Source: Hallerella sp964397425
GTDB lineage: Bacteria; Fibrobacterota; Fibrobacteria; Fibrobacterales; Fibrobacteraceae
Direction of reading: 5' to 3'
DNA: 37,506 bases
NCBI GenBank assembly: GCA_964397425.1
Contig: CAYNID010000013.1
Location: 1 to 37,506 of the forward strand
Numbering within the stretch: position 1 is the first letter of the stretch; every line of letters starts with the position of its first letter. A program made the translations under genes and the position numbers. Of the stretch, positions 20,880 to 29,503 are shown one piece after another. The notes beneath the pieces were generated by a model that saw only the letters and a list, made by a program, of their open reading frames with translations, had not been told where the DNA came from and searched no databases.

Positions 20880-21713
20880 ATGGAAACGTTTTCACCATTT
20901 GACTTTTTGGATTACCGCGAATACCTGTTGGCCTATTTCGACAGAAGAAAAGCCGAATCTCCGTGGTATTCGTACAAAGTTTTTGGCGAAGGTGTGGGAC
21001 TGGACCAGAGCCAGGTTTTCCGCATTTTACAAAAGCAGCTCCATGTTTCCAAAAAGGCGTTGCCCCGGTTTCTCGACTATTTGAAATTGCAGGGACGGGA
21101 AGCGGAATATTTTTCAAAACTGGTGGAGCTTGGCCGCTCCCGCCGGGAATCGGAGACCCGCCGCCTCTTTGCGGAGGTTCTAGCGCTCCGGGGTTCTGGC
21201 AGCCGTCAATTGCAAAAGGCGCAATTCGAACTTTACAGCCAGTGGTACAGCAGCGTGATTCGGACCCTGTTGGGATTTGTCCGCATCCGAGATGATTACG
21301 AGGCTTTGGGCAAGATGGTTTCTCCGCCGATTTCTGCCGAACAGGCGAAAAAATCCGTTTTCTTGCTCGAAAAATTGGGACTTGTCCGCCGGGATGCCGA
21401 AGGTTTTTGGAGCCTCACCGATTTAAAGCTCACGACGGGTGACGCCTACCAGTCGAAACGCGTTCGCGCTTATCAATCGGAATCGATGCGGCTCGCCATG
21501 CAGAGCTTGGAATTGCACGAAAAGGAGCTCCGGGATATCAACGTCATCAACATGGCTCTTGATGCCGAAGCTTTCCGCGATTGTCTTGCTATATTGAATA
21601 CGGCTCGGGAAGAAATCCGGGCGCGCATAGAAAAGGTGGAGAATCCGGATCGCGTCATGCGGCTCGTTTCCGCTTTTTTCCCGGTCGCGCTGACAAAGGC
21701 GGAATCACGATGA
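20880..21713 (+). CDS. TIGR02147 family protein
   Basis: TIGR02147 is a paralogous family best known from Fibrobacter. The 277-residue protein shows the typical N-terminus FLDYREYLLAYFDRRKAESP, the helix-turn-helix-like GEGVGLDQSQVFRILQKQ with KKALPRFLDYLKL, then QFELYSQWYSSVIRTLLGF and a conserved middle with QAKKSVFLLEKLGLV that resembles a winged helix. I infer a DNA-binding regulator; no ligand is known to me. ATG 20880 was preferred to TTG 20868, because the TTG lies only 2 bp from AAAGGA; the ATG lies 14 bp away, which is long. The stop overlaps the lipoprotein start (ATGA), so the two are coupled. Confidence 0.88.
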   Translation: METFSPFDFLDYREYLLAYFDRRKAESPWYSYKVFGEGVGLDQSQVFRILQKQLHVSKKALPRFLDYLKLQGREAEYFSKLVELGRSRRESETRRLFAEVLALRGSGSRQLQKAQFELYSQWYSSVIRTLLGFVRIRDDYEALGKMVSPPISAEQAKKSVFLLEKLGLVRRDAEGFWSLTDLKLTTGDAYQSKRVRAYQSESMRLAMQSLELHEKELRDINVINMALDAEAFRDCLAILNTAREEIRARIEKVENPDRVMRLVSAFFPVALTKAESR

Positions 21714-22855
21714 AGTTTTCGACGTGGACAGAACTTGTTTGGGGAACGTTTTTGACGTTCTGCCTTTTGGCCTGTTCGGAAAATTCCACTGCGGGGCGTG
21801 GCATCTGGGATGAAACGGAAAATGGATTGGCCGTGGTTATTCGGGGAGAATCGGGCGCGCCTGTGTCAAAGGCCGAGGTCCGCCTGGTCCGCGGAACTGC
21901 GGAGGTCTACGAACGCGCTTTGACGGATTCTTCGGGAACCGCTTATTTGAACCGCCCGGAATTTTCGGGCCATTTGGAAGTTTCTTCTGAAAACGGTGTC
22001 GCGCGGACGGCTTTCCTGGCGGGGGATTCCCTTCTTTCGGATACGCTTCACGCGCCCGCTACGTTGACAGGCGTTCTCCATTCCGCGGAAAATGCGCCCG
22101 GGGAATTTTATTTGCACGGGACTTCTTATCGCGCGAAAGTCTACGAAGACGGCAAATTCCGTTTTGAAGGGATTCCTTCTGGGGAGTACGCCATTTTGGC
22201 TCCGGCTGAAACATCCTTTGTTTATTGGAAAAATTCACGTCTGAGGGCTGGGGAAAACGTGACCGTGGATTTGGAAATTCCCTCCGAAGACAGCGTGATT
22301 GTCGAAGATTTTGAAAGTGGTCGAGGGACAAACCTTTTCCATGTATTGACTGGCGGCGGTTGGTGGTTCACCTATTGGAATTCATTCAAAGTCCTGTTCG
22401 AACATCCGCAAAAAGGACATGTGGAAAATGCGTGGAATGGATCGCGTAGTTTGCACGAACAGTTTTTTGCCGATTCCGTCGGAGAAAATCCCTATGCGCT
22501 GGTGGGTTTCAACATCGGGTTGCCCCCTGCCGTCGACAGCATTCACGCTTATGATATGGCGAACGCCGACAGCATCTCTTTTTACGTCAAAGGAGAAGGG
22601 CATGTCTTTTTGCAATTGGCCGGTTATAATGCGGAAGGAAAATCCCTGAGCTGCGAATTTGAATTTGACATTCCGTCCGAAAAGGAATGGAACCGAGTTT
22701 CCGTTGTGCCTCAGGGAGACGTCTGGGATATCATCGCCGGAAGGATGGAATCCATCAATTTCTTGGTGAAAGAATCGGCGGATTTGTGGCTAGATCAAAT
22801 CGTATTCCACGGGGTTTCGGCTTCGGAACTTTTTTCCCGGGAACTTGGCCGTTGA
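21710..22855 (+). CDS. Lipoprotein with carboxypeptidase-regulatory-like and carbohydrate-binding-like regions
   Basis: The N-terminus ends in the lipobox LLAC with Cys22, so the 381-residue product is a lipoprotein. Residues about 40-100 (GAPVSKAEVRLV, TDSSGTAYL) and about 120-190 (GEYAILAPAETS) look like two carboxypeptidase-regulatory-like beta sandwiches. The C-terminal half from VIVEDFESGRGTNLF onwards, with SISFYVKGEGHVFLQLAGYN and DLWLDQIVFHG, resembles beta-jelly-roll modules of the CBM11/CIA30 type; this is a visual judgement. It is translationally coupled to the TIGR02147 gene upstream, a pairing that suggests the regulator controls a surface protein. Confidence 0.75.
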   Translation: MKFSTWTELVWGTFLTFCLLACSENSTAGRGIWDETENGLAVVIRGESGAPVSKAEVRLVRGTAEVYERALTDSSGTAYLNRPEFSGHLEVSSENGVARTAFLAGDSLLSDTLHAPATLTGVLHSAENAPGEFYLHGTSYRAKVYEDGKFRFEGIPSGEYAILAPAETSFVYWKNSRLRAGENVTVDLEIPSEDSVIVEDFESGRGTNLFHVLTGGGWWFTYWNSFKVLFEHPQKGHVENAWNGSRSLHEQFFADSVGENPYALVGFNIGLPPAVDSIHAYDMANADSISFYVKGEGHVFLQLAGYNAEGKSLSCEFEFDIPSEKEWNRVSVVPQGDVWDIIAGRMESINFLVKESADLWLDQIVFHGVSASELFSRELGR

Positions 22856-22909
22856 TTTGCGCTTCTTAAAATCGGGATCCGATTCTGGAAAAGTCAATTT
22901 TTGACAACA

Positions 22910-22937
22910 AAAGAGCCGCACAAATGAGCGGCTCTTT
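22910..22937. terminator. Bidirectional terminator between the lipoprotein gene and glgB
   Basis: AAAGAGCCGC and GCGGCTCTTT (10 bp) enclose an 8-base loop. The A and T ends give short T-tracts on both strands, and the two genes converge here. Confidence 0.8.
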
Positions 22938-22959
22938 ATGTTATGCAAAGTGGAAAAAG

Positions 22960-25287
22960 TCATTCGCCGATGTATTTGAAATACACGGCGCCGAGGGGCG
23001 GCAGCTGAATGTTTGCGCTCCAGGGGCGGTTTTGCCACGGAGTATCTTCGGAGCGGATTTCTCCGGCGTTTCCGATGTTTCCTCCGCCCCACATTCCGGA
23101 ATCCGAATTGAAAATTTCTTTCCAACGACCGCGGGCCGGGATGCCGATGCGGTAAGGCGTCCGCGGAACCGGCGTGAAATTGAATGCGCAAAGGATTTTT
23201 TCTCCGTGGGCATCGTTGCGTACAAATGAAACGATGGAATTGTCCGCATCATCGCAAGAAATCCATTCGAAGCCTTCTGGAGCGTGATCCACTTCCCAAA
23301 GGGGTCTTTCATTTTTGTAAATGTGGGAGAGGGCTTTGAACATTTCGTGCAATTTGCCGTGGGATTCCCACGAAAGCAGATGCCAGTCCAGGGACTGCTT
23401 CTCGTTCCATTCGCGGAATTGCCCAAAATCATTTCCCATGAAGTTGAGCTTTTTCCCCGGATGTGCAAATTGATAAGCGTAAGCGAGCCGGAGGTTTGCA
23501 AACTTTTGCCAGTTGTCGCCGGGCATTTTTCCAAGCATGGAGCCTTTTCCGTGTACGACTTCGTCATGGCTGAGCACCAAGATGAAATTTTCGGAATACG
23601 CGTACACCATGCTGAATGTGATCAGGTTGTGGTGGTATTTGCGGTGCACCGGTTCGTGATGCATGTAAGAAAGGAAATCGTTCATCCAGCCCATGTTCCA
23701 CTTGTAATGGAATCCTAAGCCGCCGCGTTCGGGGGGGCGCGTAATGCAGGGGAAACTTGTGGATTCTTCGGCGATGAGGATGGAATGGGGGGCAAGACGC
23801 CCCATGATGCTGTTCAGGTGCTTCAAAAATTCAATGGTGTCGTAATTGATGTTTCCACCGTCTTTGTTGGGAACCCATTCACCATCGCGCTTTCCGTAAT
23901 CCAAATAGAGCATGCTGGCGACGGCATCGACGCGCAGTCCGTCGCAGTGGAATTCCCTCAGCCAATACATGGCGTTTGCAATGAGGAAGTTGGAAACTTC
24001 TTTTCGTCCCAAATTGAATATGTAAGTACCCCAATCGGGATGTTCCCCTTGGCGCGGATCGGCGTGCTCGTAACAGGCTGTGCCGTCGAATCTTCCGAGA
24101 GCGTAAGCGTCTTTGGGGAAATGGGCGGGAACCCAGTCTAAGATGACTCCGATTTCGTTCTGGTGGCAAAGGTCGACAAAATGCCGGAATTCATCTGGAG
24201 AACCGAAACGGCTCGTGGGGGAATAGTAGCCCGTAACCTGATATCCCCAGGACTCGTCTAATGGATGCTCCATGATGGGGAGAAATTCCACGTGGGTGTA
24301 TCCCATCTCTTTCAAGTAGGGAATCAGCTTTTCTGAAAGTTCGTTCCACGAAAGGAACCTGTCCGGATTTGCCGGGTCGCGTTCCCAAGAACCCGCATGG
24401 ACTTCGTAAATGTTCATCGGCGCACCGAATACGCGGGTCGCGTAGTGCGTGTCCATGTAAAGTTTGTCGTTCCATTCGTAACCTTCGAGATGCGTTGTGA
24501 CACTCGCTGTCGCCGGGCGCATCTCGCTGAGTTTTGCAAACGGGTCGGACTTGGTGATCAAATGGCCATCCTGGGCGTGAATTTCAAAACGGTAAAGTTC
24601 GTTTTCGCCTAAATCCGGGATGAAAATTTCCCAAATGCCCGAAGACCCCACCATGCGCATCGGATGCCGGCGACCGTCCCAGCTGTTGAAGTTTCCCACG
24701 ACAGAAACGCTTTTCGCATTGGGAGCCCAAACGGCGAATTGGATTCCGTTGAATCCCTGATGGCGGACGATGTTCGCTCCGAGCTTTTTATAAAGTTCGT
24801 AATGGGTGCCGTTTTTTATCAGGTGACAATCGAAGTCTGTGAGGACGGGCAAAAAGGCGTAAGGATCCAAAACGGAAAACTTGACGCCGTTGTTCAATGT
24901 GACGTGAAGTTTGTAAAAGAACGGCTGGAAATCCATGTCGAGAACGGCTTCAAAAAATCCCGAGTCGCCGATTTTCACAAAGTCGAAAATGAATTTGGGC
25001 GTTTCTTGTGCCGCTTTGGCTTTTTTTGAATTTTTCTTGGGTGCGTTTTTCCTGCTTGTTTTTACGTCCGCTTTTTTGGCTTCCGCGTTTCCGACGGAAA
25101 TTTCCGGCTCCACGGATTCTCCGCTGATAAAGGATGCGCCTGGTAAATAAACGCGGATGGCGGTTTTGAAACCGCGGTCCGTTTCAACGGCATGGATGCC
25201 CAATATGGAGAAAGGATCGTTGCAGTTGAAATCCCGGATGGAACGCATTTGGTCATCGGTCAAAGTAGTCACGTCTTGAAAGTCCAT
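22960..25287 (-). CDS. glgB: 1,4-alpha-glucan branching enzyme
   Basis: GlgB makes the alpha-1,6 branches of glycogen. The 775 residues have two N-terminal CBM48-like regions (the second with VWAPNAKSVSVVGNFNSWDGR), then the GH13 barrel: EVHAGSWERD, FLPIMEHPLDESWGYQVTGY, DWVPAHFP, the nucleophile Asp in CDGLRVDAV (near residue 452), the acid/base Glu in LIAEEST (near 506), and the third Asp in LSHDEVVHGKGSM (near 574). The C-terminal beta domain follows. Odd: a Lys/Ala-rich insertion (about residues 70-97) splits the first CBM48-like region. The gene stands alone here, convergent with the lipoprotein gene and divergent from the cytochrome c genes. Confidence 0.95.
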   Translation of the reverse strand: MDFQDVTTLTDDQMRSIRDFNCNDPFSILGIHAVETDRGFKTAIRVYLPGASFISGESVEPEISVGNAEAKKADVKTSRKNAPKKNSKKAKAAQETPKFIFDFVKIGDSGFFEAVLDMDFQPFFYKLHVTLNNGVKFSVLDPYAFLPVLTDFDCHLIKNGTHYELYKKLGANIVRHQGFNGIQFAVWAPNAKSVSVVGNFNSWDGRRHPMRMVGSSGIWEIFIPDLGENELYRFEIHAQDGHLITKSDPFAKLSEMRPATASVTTHLEGYEWNDKLYMDTHYATRVFGAPMNIYEVHAGSWERDPANPDRFLSWNELSEKLIPYLKEMGYTHVEFLPIMEHPLDESWGYQVTGYYSPTSRFGSPDEFRHFVDLCHQNEIGVILDWVPAHFPKDAYALGRFDGTACYEHADPRQGEHPDWGTYIFNLGRKEVSNFLIANAMYWLREFHCDGLRVDAVASMLYLDYGKRDGEWVPNKDGGNINYDTIEFLKHLNSIMGRLAPHSILIAEESTSFPCITRPPERGGLGFHYKWNMGWMNDFLSYMHHEPVHRKYHHNLITFSMVYAYSENFILVLSHDEVVHGKGSMLGKMPGDNWQKFANLRLAYAYQFAHPGKKLNFMGNDFGQFREWNEKQSLDWHLLSWESHGKLHEMFKALSHIYKNERPLWEVDHAPEGFEWISCDDADNSIVSFVRNDAHGEKILCAFNFTPVPRTPYRIGIPARGRWKEIFNSDSGMWGGGNIGNAGEIRSEDTPWQNRPWSANIQLPPLGAVYFKYIGE

Positions 25288-25328
25288 ATAAAAATCCGTC
25301 GTTTGGGTTTACTTCGTAAAAATACCTT

Positions 25329-25356
25329 AAAATCCGATGAACGAGGATTTTTTTTT
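25329..25356 (+). terminator. Hairpin with T-run in the glgB/resB intergenic region
   Basis: AAAATCC and GGATTTT (7 bp) flank a 9-base loop and a run of nine T follows on the plus strand. No plus-strand gene ends here, so it may stop antisense transcripts through glgB or act as a leader structure. Region 25288-25414 is otherwise the divergent promoter area. Confidence 0.4.
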
Positions 25357-25414
25357 GACGAAATGGCCTTTGCCGCCCGGATTTCCCACGCTGCATTTAG
25401 TCTAAATTTGGGAT

Positions 25415-26083
25415 GTGACAAAATTTTTGCGTATTTGCCGCTCTTTCGGTTCGCTGCGATTCGGCGTTGTTTTGCTTTTCGCCCTCTTTGCGCTTGTCTT
25501 TTGGGGAACGCTTTTTTGCGCCCGTGGAGGTCTTGAACTAGGAGCAGAGCGTTTCTTTGGCAGTTGGTTTCTTTTTGCCGGTGGATTTTTTCCGTTTCCC
25601 GCGTTGAAGACAATTGCGCTTCTTTTGTTTTTCAACGTTCTCTGCGCCTGTCTGTTCCGCATTCCGCACACGTGGAGGCATCTGGGCGTTTTGCTGATGC
25701 ATGTGGCCGTTTTGGTGCTTATCGCGGGGAGCTTCGCCGCCGAAAAAAAACGGGAGTCCTTTGCCGCTTTCGGTCTTGTGGGGACTTCCATCGTTTTGGA
25801 TTCGGCGCAAAACGTTTCGTTCCGCATCGCTTCCGCGGATTCGTCCGGGTGTGTCCTGTTTTCGCCGTTGACGGAGGACTCTTTGCGTGTGTCGTTGAAT
25901 TCCCCGCAAAAAATCGGCGGCTATTCCCTGTATTTCGGTGAGCGATTTTCAATTTCTCCAGACAAGGAGATTGTGCGGCTTTGGGTCAGATGCGACCCGT
26001 TTTCCTTTGTACCGTATCTGTTTTCCGCCTTGTTGTTCTTGGGAATTTTGGGACATTTGGCGGCGAAGAGGAAAAAAAGATGA
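25415..26083 (+). CDS. ResB-like cytochrome c biogenesis protein
   Basis: This 222-residue membrane protein has an N-terminal helix (LRFGVVLLFALFALVFWG), a second helix (LKTIALLLFFNVLCACLF), then HLGVLLMHVAVLVLIAG, a periplasmic region of about 70 residues, and a final helix (VPYLFSALLFLGILGHL). The SLRFGVVLL start and the HLGVLLMHVAVLVLIAGS block fit ResB/CcsB, which works with CcsA in system II heme delivery to apocytochrome c. It is shorter than most ResB proteins, resembling the compact forms that pair with CcsA. GTG 25415 is the first start of the frame; its ribosome binding site is weak. Its stop overlaps the next start (ATGA). Confidence 0.75.
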   Translation: MTKFLRICRSFGSLRFGVVLLFALFALVFWGTLFCARGGLELGAERFFGSWFLFAGGFFPFPALKTIALLLFFNVLCACLFRIPHTWRHLGVLLMHVAVLVLIAGSFAAEKKRESFAAFGLVGTSIVLDSAQNVSFRIASADSSGCVLFSPLTEDSLRVSLNSPQKIGGYSLYFGERFSISPDKEIVRLWVRCDPFSFVPYLFSALLFLGILGHLAAKRKKR

Positions 26084-27486
26084 AGTGGATGGGCGTTCTT
26101 CTCTTGTTTTTTTCCTTGCCGGTTTTCGCTCATCCGGGAGAACCTTTTGCGCTTGATTTTGGCGGGCGGACAATGCCGGAACATTCTCTGGGCATTATCG
26201 CGGCGGATCTTTTTTGCGGCAAGAAAACATGTGCGGGAACATCTGCCCGACATTTGCCGGAATTGATTCGGAAAGGCGCGGCGGATACGCTGAACGTATT
26301 CCGGGTGAACCACCATTCTGCCGTGGATATTTTGCACCTGGACATGGCGCGCAGGAATTTTTGCCGCGGGGATTTTTTTCAAAGCCGCTCCTTGCTGCGC
26401 CAATATGCCGAGAGGGATGATTCGCACCCGCTGACGCGGGAGTTGAAACGGTTGGATGCGGCATTGGATTTGTACGATTCCCTGCAAAGCGAAAGCTTCT
26501 GGAACCGGATTTCGCGGGAACGCGCGGAACTTTCACCGGAAATGGCGCGTAGAGTCGATGCGGAACGCCTTTATTTGGCTGTTGATTTGCCGTTCATTGC
26601 CTGGATGCTCGTTTGCATTTCCTTTGTCTTTTCCGTCATTTCGTTTGCAATCCAATCGACATCCGCGAGGATTTTTGGAATGGGCGTTTTGCTGCAAACG
26701 ATGGCTGCGCTTTCCATGTTTGCCGTCTTTATTTGGCGGGGAATCGTTACGGCCCGGATTCCGCTTGTGAATTTGTATGAAATCCTCCTTGTCATTTCCT
26801 TTGGATTTTCCGTGTTGACCTTATTTGGGGCGATGAAGGAAAAATCCCGGGGAGCGCTTGCCGGGGGAACAGCCGCTGTTTTCGTCTGCTTTTTTCTGAT
26901 GCGATTCGCGCTCTCTTCGGGGGATCCGTTTGGCAACGTTTCTCAAATATTGGATTCGCCCTTTTGGCTTTCGTTGCATGTGTTCACAATCGCGTCGGGT
27001 TTTTGTCTGCTCCTTACTGCCTGTTTTTTGGCGCACGCTGCGCTTTGGAGGCGTTTCCGCGGATACGCGCCTTCCAAACAGCTTGTTTCGTTTTTGAATG
27101 GCTCTCTTTGGGCGGGATTCGCCCTTTCTGTGGCGGGAACGCTTATCGGCGGATTTTGGGCGGATGTGGCGTGGGGACGTTTTTGGGGATGGGATCCCAA
27201 AGAGAACGGCGCTTTGCTCGTACTTTTATGGGTTTTGATTGTGATGCATTTAAAAGTGGGGAAGTTGGCCTCTCCAAAGACGATTGAAATCCTTGTCGCT
27301 TTATTGTCCATTGTCATTGCGTTTTGTCTTTTCGGCGTGAATTTGCTCGGTGTGGGGCTTCACAGTTACGGCTATTCTCCGGGCTTGTTTGCCTGTTTTT
27401 GGGGTTTTGTCATTGTCGACCTTTTAGCGATAAGCGCTTTGAGCTTGGGAAAGATGCCGGGGCGCGCCCAGGCCAAGGATGGATGA
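26080..27486 (+). CDS. ccsA: Cytochrome c assembly protein CcsA
   Basis: CcsA forms the heme-handling core of system II cytochrome c maturation. The 468-residue protein starts with a signal-like helix ending VFAHPG, followed by a periplasmic domain of about 150 residues with several His and Cys, and then a polytopic membrane part of about eight helices. The hallmark tryptophan-rich motif is WGRFWGWDPKENGALLVLLW (near residue 370), flanked by conserved His (SLHVF, GLHSYGYS). The gene overlaps the ResB-like gene by four bases, so they are coupled. The N-terminal periplasmic domain is larger than in minimal CcsA proteins. Cytochrome c-like targets are not in this window. Confidence 0.9.
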   Translation: MKWMGVLLLFFSLPVFAHPGEPFALDFGGRTMPEHSLGIIAADLFCGKKTCAGTSARHLPELIRKGAADTLNVFRVNHHSAVDILHLDMARRNFCRGDFFQSRSLLRQYAERDDSHPLTRELKRLDAALDLYDSLQSESFWNRISRERAELSPEMARRVDAERLYLAVDLPFIAWMLVCISFVFSVISFAIQSTSARIFGMGVLLQTMAALSMFAVFIWRGIVTARIPLVNLYEILLVISFGFSVLTLFGAMKEKSRGALAGGTAAVFVCFFLMRFALSSGDPFGNVSQILDSPFWLSLHVFTIASGFCLLLTACFLAHAALWRRFRGYAPSKQLVSFLNGSLWAGFALSVAGTLIGGFWADVAWGRFWGWDPKENGALLVLLWVLIVMHLKVGKLASPKTIEILVALLSIVIAFCLFGVNLLGVGLHSYGYSPGLFACFWGFVIVDLLAISALSLGKMPGRAQAKDG

Positions 27487-27581
27487 ATTTTTAATCCCGA
27501 AGCGGTGAAATTTATTGGGGGCGCGACTCTTGCCGGTGATACTTTTTCTACATTGAAAGGGCATTTCTTTTTGGAGGCTAC

Positions 27582-28271
27582 ATGCTCGATTTGCCTGTCA
27601 TCCAGATGGTCCGTGATTCCGATGTCGCGACGATGATAATTCTTTGCATCTTGGCGTTTATGTCGCTCTTCTGCTGGGGCATCATCATTGTCAAGGCGGT
27701 CTTTTTTCACAAGAATCAAAAAGCCAACGCCCGATTTTTCCATACTTTTGAAAAAGTGGAACGTTTTGTCGATCTCAAAGATTTATGCGAAACCAGCGAT
27801 TCGAGCGCGTTAAAAAGCCTGACCGAAGAAGTTCTTCTCGAAGCGTCCAAATTCAGCAATTTCGTCAGTTACGATTCTATCCAGCATCGCGCATCGCTGT
27901 TGGAAGACACCATCCAACGTTCTATCGAAGGCATCCGTTTGAGCGAAAACAGGCATGTGAATTTTTTGGGAATGTGTGCGAACCTCGCCCCGTTTTTTGG
28001 CCTTTTGGGAACCGTTTGGGGCATCATGGTCGCGTTTTTTGAAATAGGAAAGCACGGTTCCGCCGATTTGACAATTGTCGCTCCGGGTATCGCCATGGCT
28101 TTGATTACGACGGTCGCGGGCCTTGTCGTCGCCATTCCCGCATCTGGCGCGTACAACGTCTTTGTTTCGCGGACGGGTGAAAATGAAATCGCCTATTACA
28201 ACTTTGGCAGCCGTTTGTTGAGCCTTTTCAAACGCGGAGACTTGCTCGCCCTCGAAGAAGTGGCCGGCTAA
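27582..28271 (+). CDS. tolQ: TolQ proton-channel subunit
   Basis: TolQ with TolR forms the inner-membrane proton-driven motor of the Tol-Pal system, which helps outer-membrane constriction during division. The 229 residues show helix 1 (MIILCILAFMSLFCWGIIIV), a cytoplasmic loop, and two closely spaced helices with NFLGMCANLAPFFGLLGTVWGIMVAF and APGIAMALITTVAGLVVAIP, the MotA/TolQ/ExbB signature. Context with tolB and pal favours TolQ over ExbB. GGAGG precedes the ATG. The gene opens a six-gene operon that runs to 32383. Confidence 0.92.
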   Translation: MLDLPVIQMVRDSDVATMIILCILAFMSLFCWGIIIVKAVFFHKNQKANARFFHTFEKVERFVDLKDLCETSDSSALKSLTEEVLLEASKFSNFVSYDSIQHRASLLEDTIQRSIEGIRLSENRHVNFLGMCANLAPFFGLLGTVWGIMVAFFEIGKHGSADLTIVAPGIAMALITTVAGLVVAIPASGAYNVFVSRTGENEIAYYNFGSRLLSLFKRGDLLALEEVAG

Positions 28272-28280
28272 GGAGAGCTT

Positions 28281-28682
28281 GTGAAACGCAGCCGAGGAAA
28301 AACTATCAACCAGGAAATGAACCTGACGAACATGATTGACGTCGTCTTTTCGATTCTCATCGTGTTCATGATTTCCGCTCCGTTGTTAAGCCAGGGAATC
28401 AAAGTGGATTTGCCCAAGGCGGAAGCCCCGACGATGGAGCAGGAAAAACTGCTGAAAGTTTCCGTCAATAAAAGCGGAGAGGTTTACGTCGCCGATATGA
28501 AGGTCAACCTCAAGGATTTTCAGAGCATTTTCAAGTCGCTTTGGGACGGCGACATGGCGGTCGTCATCAATGCGGACGAATCGGTTGATTACGGCAAGGT
28601 GATGAAAGTGGTTTCCTTGGTGCAGCAAGCGGGCGTGAAAAAACTCGGCTTCCTCACTTTACCCGGAGATGATGAAAAGTAA
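28281..28682 (+). CDS. tolR: TolR
   Basis: The 133-residue ExbD/TolR-type protein has a short cytoplasmic N-terminus, one membrane helix starting at NMIDVVFSILIVFMISAPLL with the proton-relay Asp20, and a periplasmic domain ending LVQQAGVKKLGFLTLP. GTG 28281 was chosen because AAGGAGA lies 4 bp upstream and the family-like N-terminus begins there. It follows tolQ by 9 bp and is followed by the tolA-like gene within 2 bp, so the three are translated from one message. Confidence 0.92.
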   Translation: MKRSRGKTINQEMNLTNMIDVVFSILIVFMISAPLLSQGIKVDLPKAEAPTMEQEKLLKVSVNKSGEVYVADMKVNLKDFQSIFKSLWDGDMAVVINADESVDYGKVMKVVSLVQQAGVKKLGFLTLPGDDEK

Positions 28683-28684
28683 GC

Positions 28685-29458
28685 ATGGCGGCGAATCATC
28701 GGCAAGACAATTCTCCCTTTTTTCGTGGCGGCTGGAACGGAAAGCTTCCCATCATCATCGCCTCTTCGATAGCCTTTCATGTGCTCGTCGCGTTGGGAAT
28801 CGTCTTTTTGAATTTCATCAATTTCGAACACGAGCCGGAACCCGTCAAAGTCTTTGAACTGGTGCAGGTGCAGCAGCCGCAAAAAGTGCAGCCCCGCGCA
28901 CGTCCAAAGCCGGAGCCTCCAAAACCCAAGCCCGAACAGCCAAAACCCGAAAGACCGAAAGAGCAGCCGAAGCCAAAGCCCGAAGTCAAAAAGGAATTGC
29001 CGCCCGAACCGAAAATGGCAAAAGAGGAACCCAAACCGAAAGAGCAGCCTGTACAAGAGCCGGAACCGGTCCCGGAAGAGCCTGTGGAAGAGACAATGGA
29101 TTTGCCCGACGAAATGGACCTCCCGGATGAAATCGCGGAAGAATCGGGGCTGAATCCCGTTGGTTACGTCGATATGGATCCGCTGATGCAGGTTTACTTG
29201 GAACGGTTGAAGCAGATTATCATGCAGCATTTTAATCCGCCGTCGGGTTTGAATGTATCCAAGAGTACGAAAACCACTATCCAGTTCACGGTGGACCGTT
29301 TTGGCAACATTACGGACATTTCGTTGAAGCGTTCTTCGAAAAACAAAACGTGGGATCATCTTTCGATGCGCGCCGTCCAGGTTTCGAACCTTCCCGAATT
29401 ACCGCCGAATTACCGCGCCCCGGCGCTTTCGCTTAACTTCAACTTCACGCCGAATTGA
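28685..29458 (+). CDS. tolA: TolA/TonB-like energy transducer
   Basis: This 257-residue protein spans the periplasm: an N-terminal membrane anchor (LPIIIASSIAFHVLVALGIV, residues about 21-45), a long Pro/Lys/Glu-rich stretch (about 62-150, many PKPE and KPKP repeats), and a C-terminal domain with STKTTIQFTVDRFGNITDI and AVQVSNLPELPPNY, as in TolA/TonB C-termini. Membership in the tolQ-tolR-tolB-pal operon supports a Tol role, linking the motor to TolB and Pal. The Pro-rich rod is of the TonB type and lacks the Ala-rich helix of enterobacterial TolA. Confidence 0.85.
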   Translation: MAANHRQDNSPFFRGGWNGKLPIIIASSIAFHVLVALGIVFLNFINFEHEPEPVKVFELVQVQQPQKVQPRARPKPEPPKPKPEQPKPERPKEQPKPKPEVKKELPPEPKMAKEEPKPKEQPVQEPEPVPEEPVEETMDLPDEMDLPDEIAEESGLNPVGYVDMDPLMQVYLERLKQIIMQHFNPPSGLNVSKSTKTTIQFTVDRFGNITDISLKRSSKNKTWDHLSMRAVQVSNLPELPPNYRAPALSLNFNFTPN

Positions 29459-29503
29459 TTTTCTTCACAAATTTTTATATAAAAACTTTGTATTATTGGG
29501 TTG

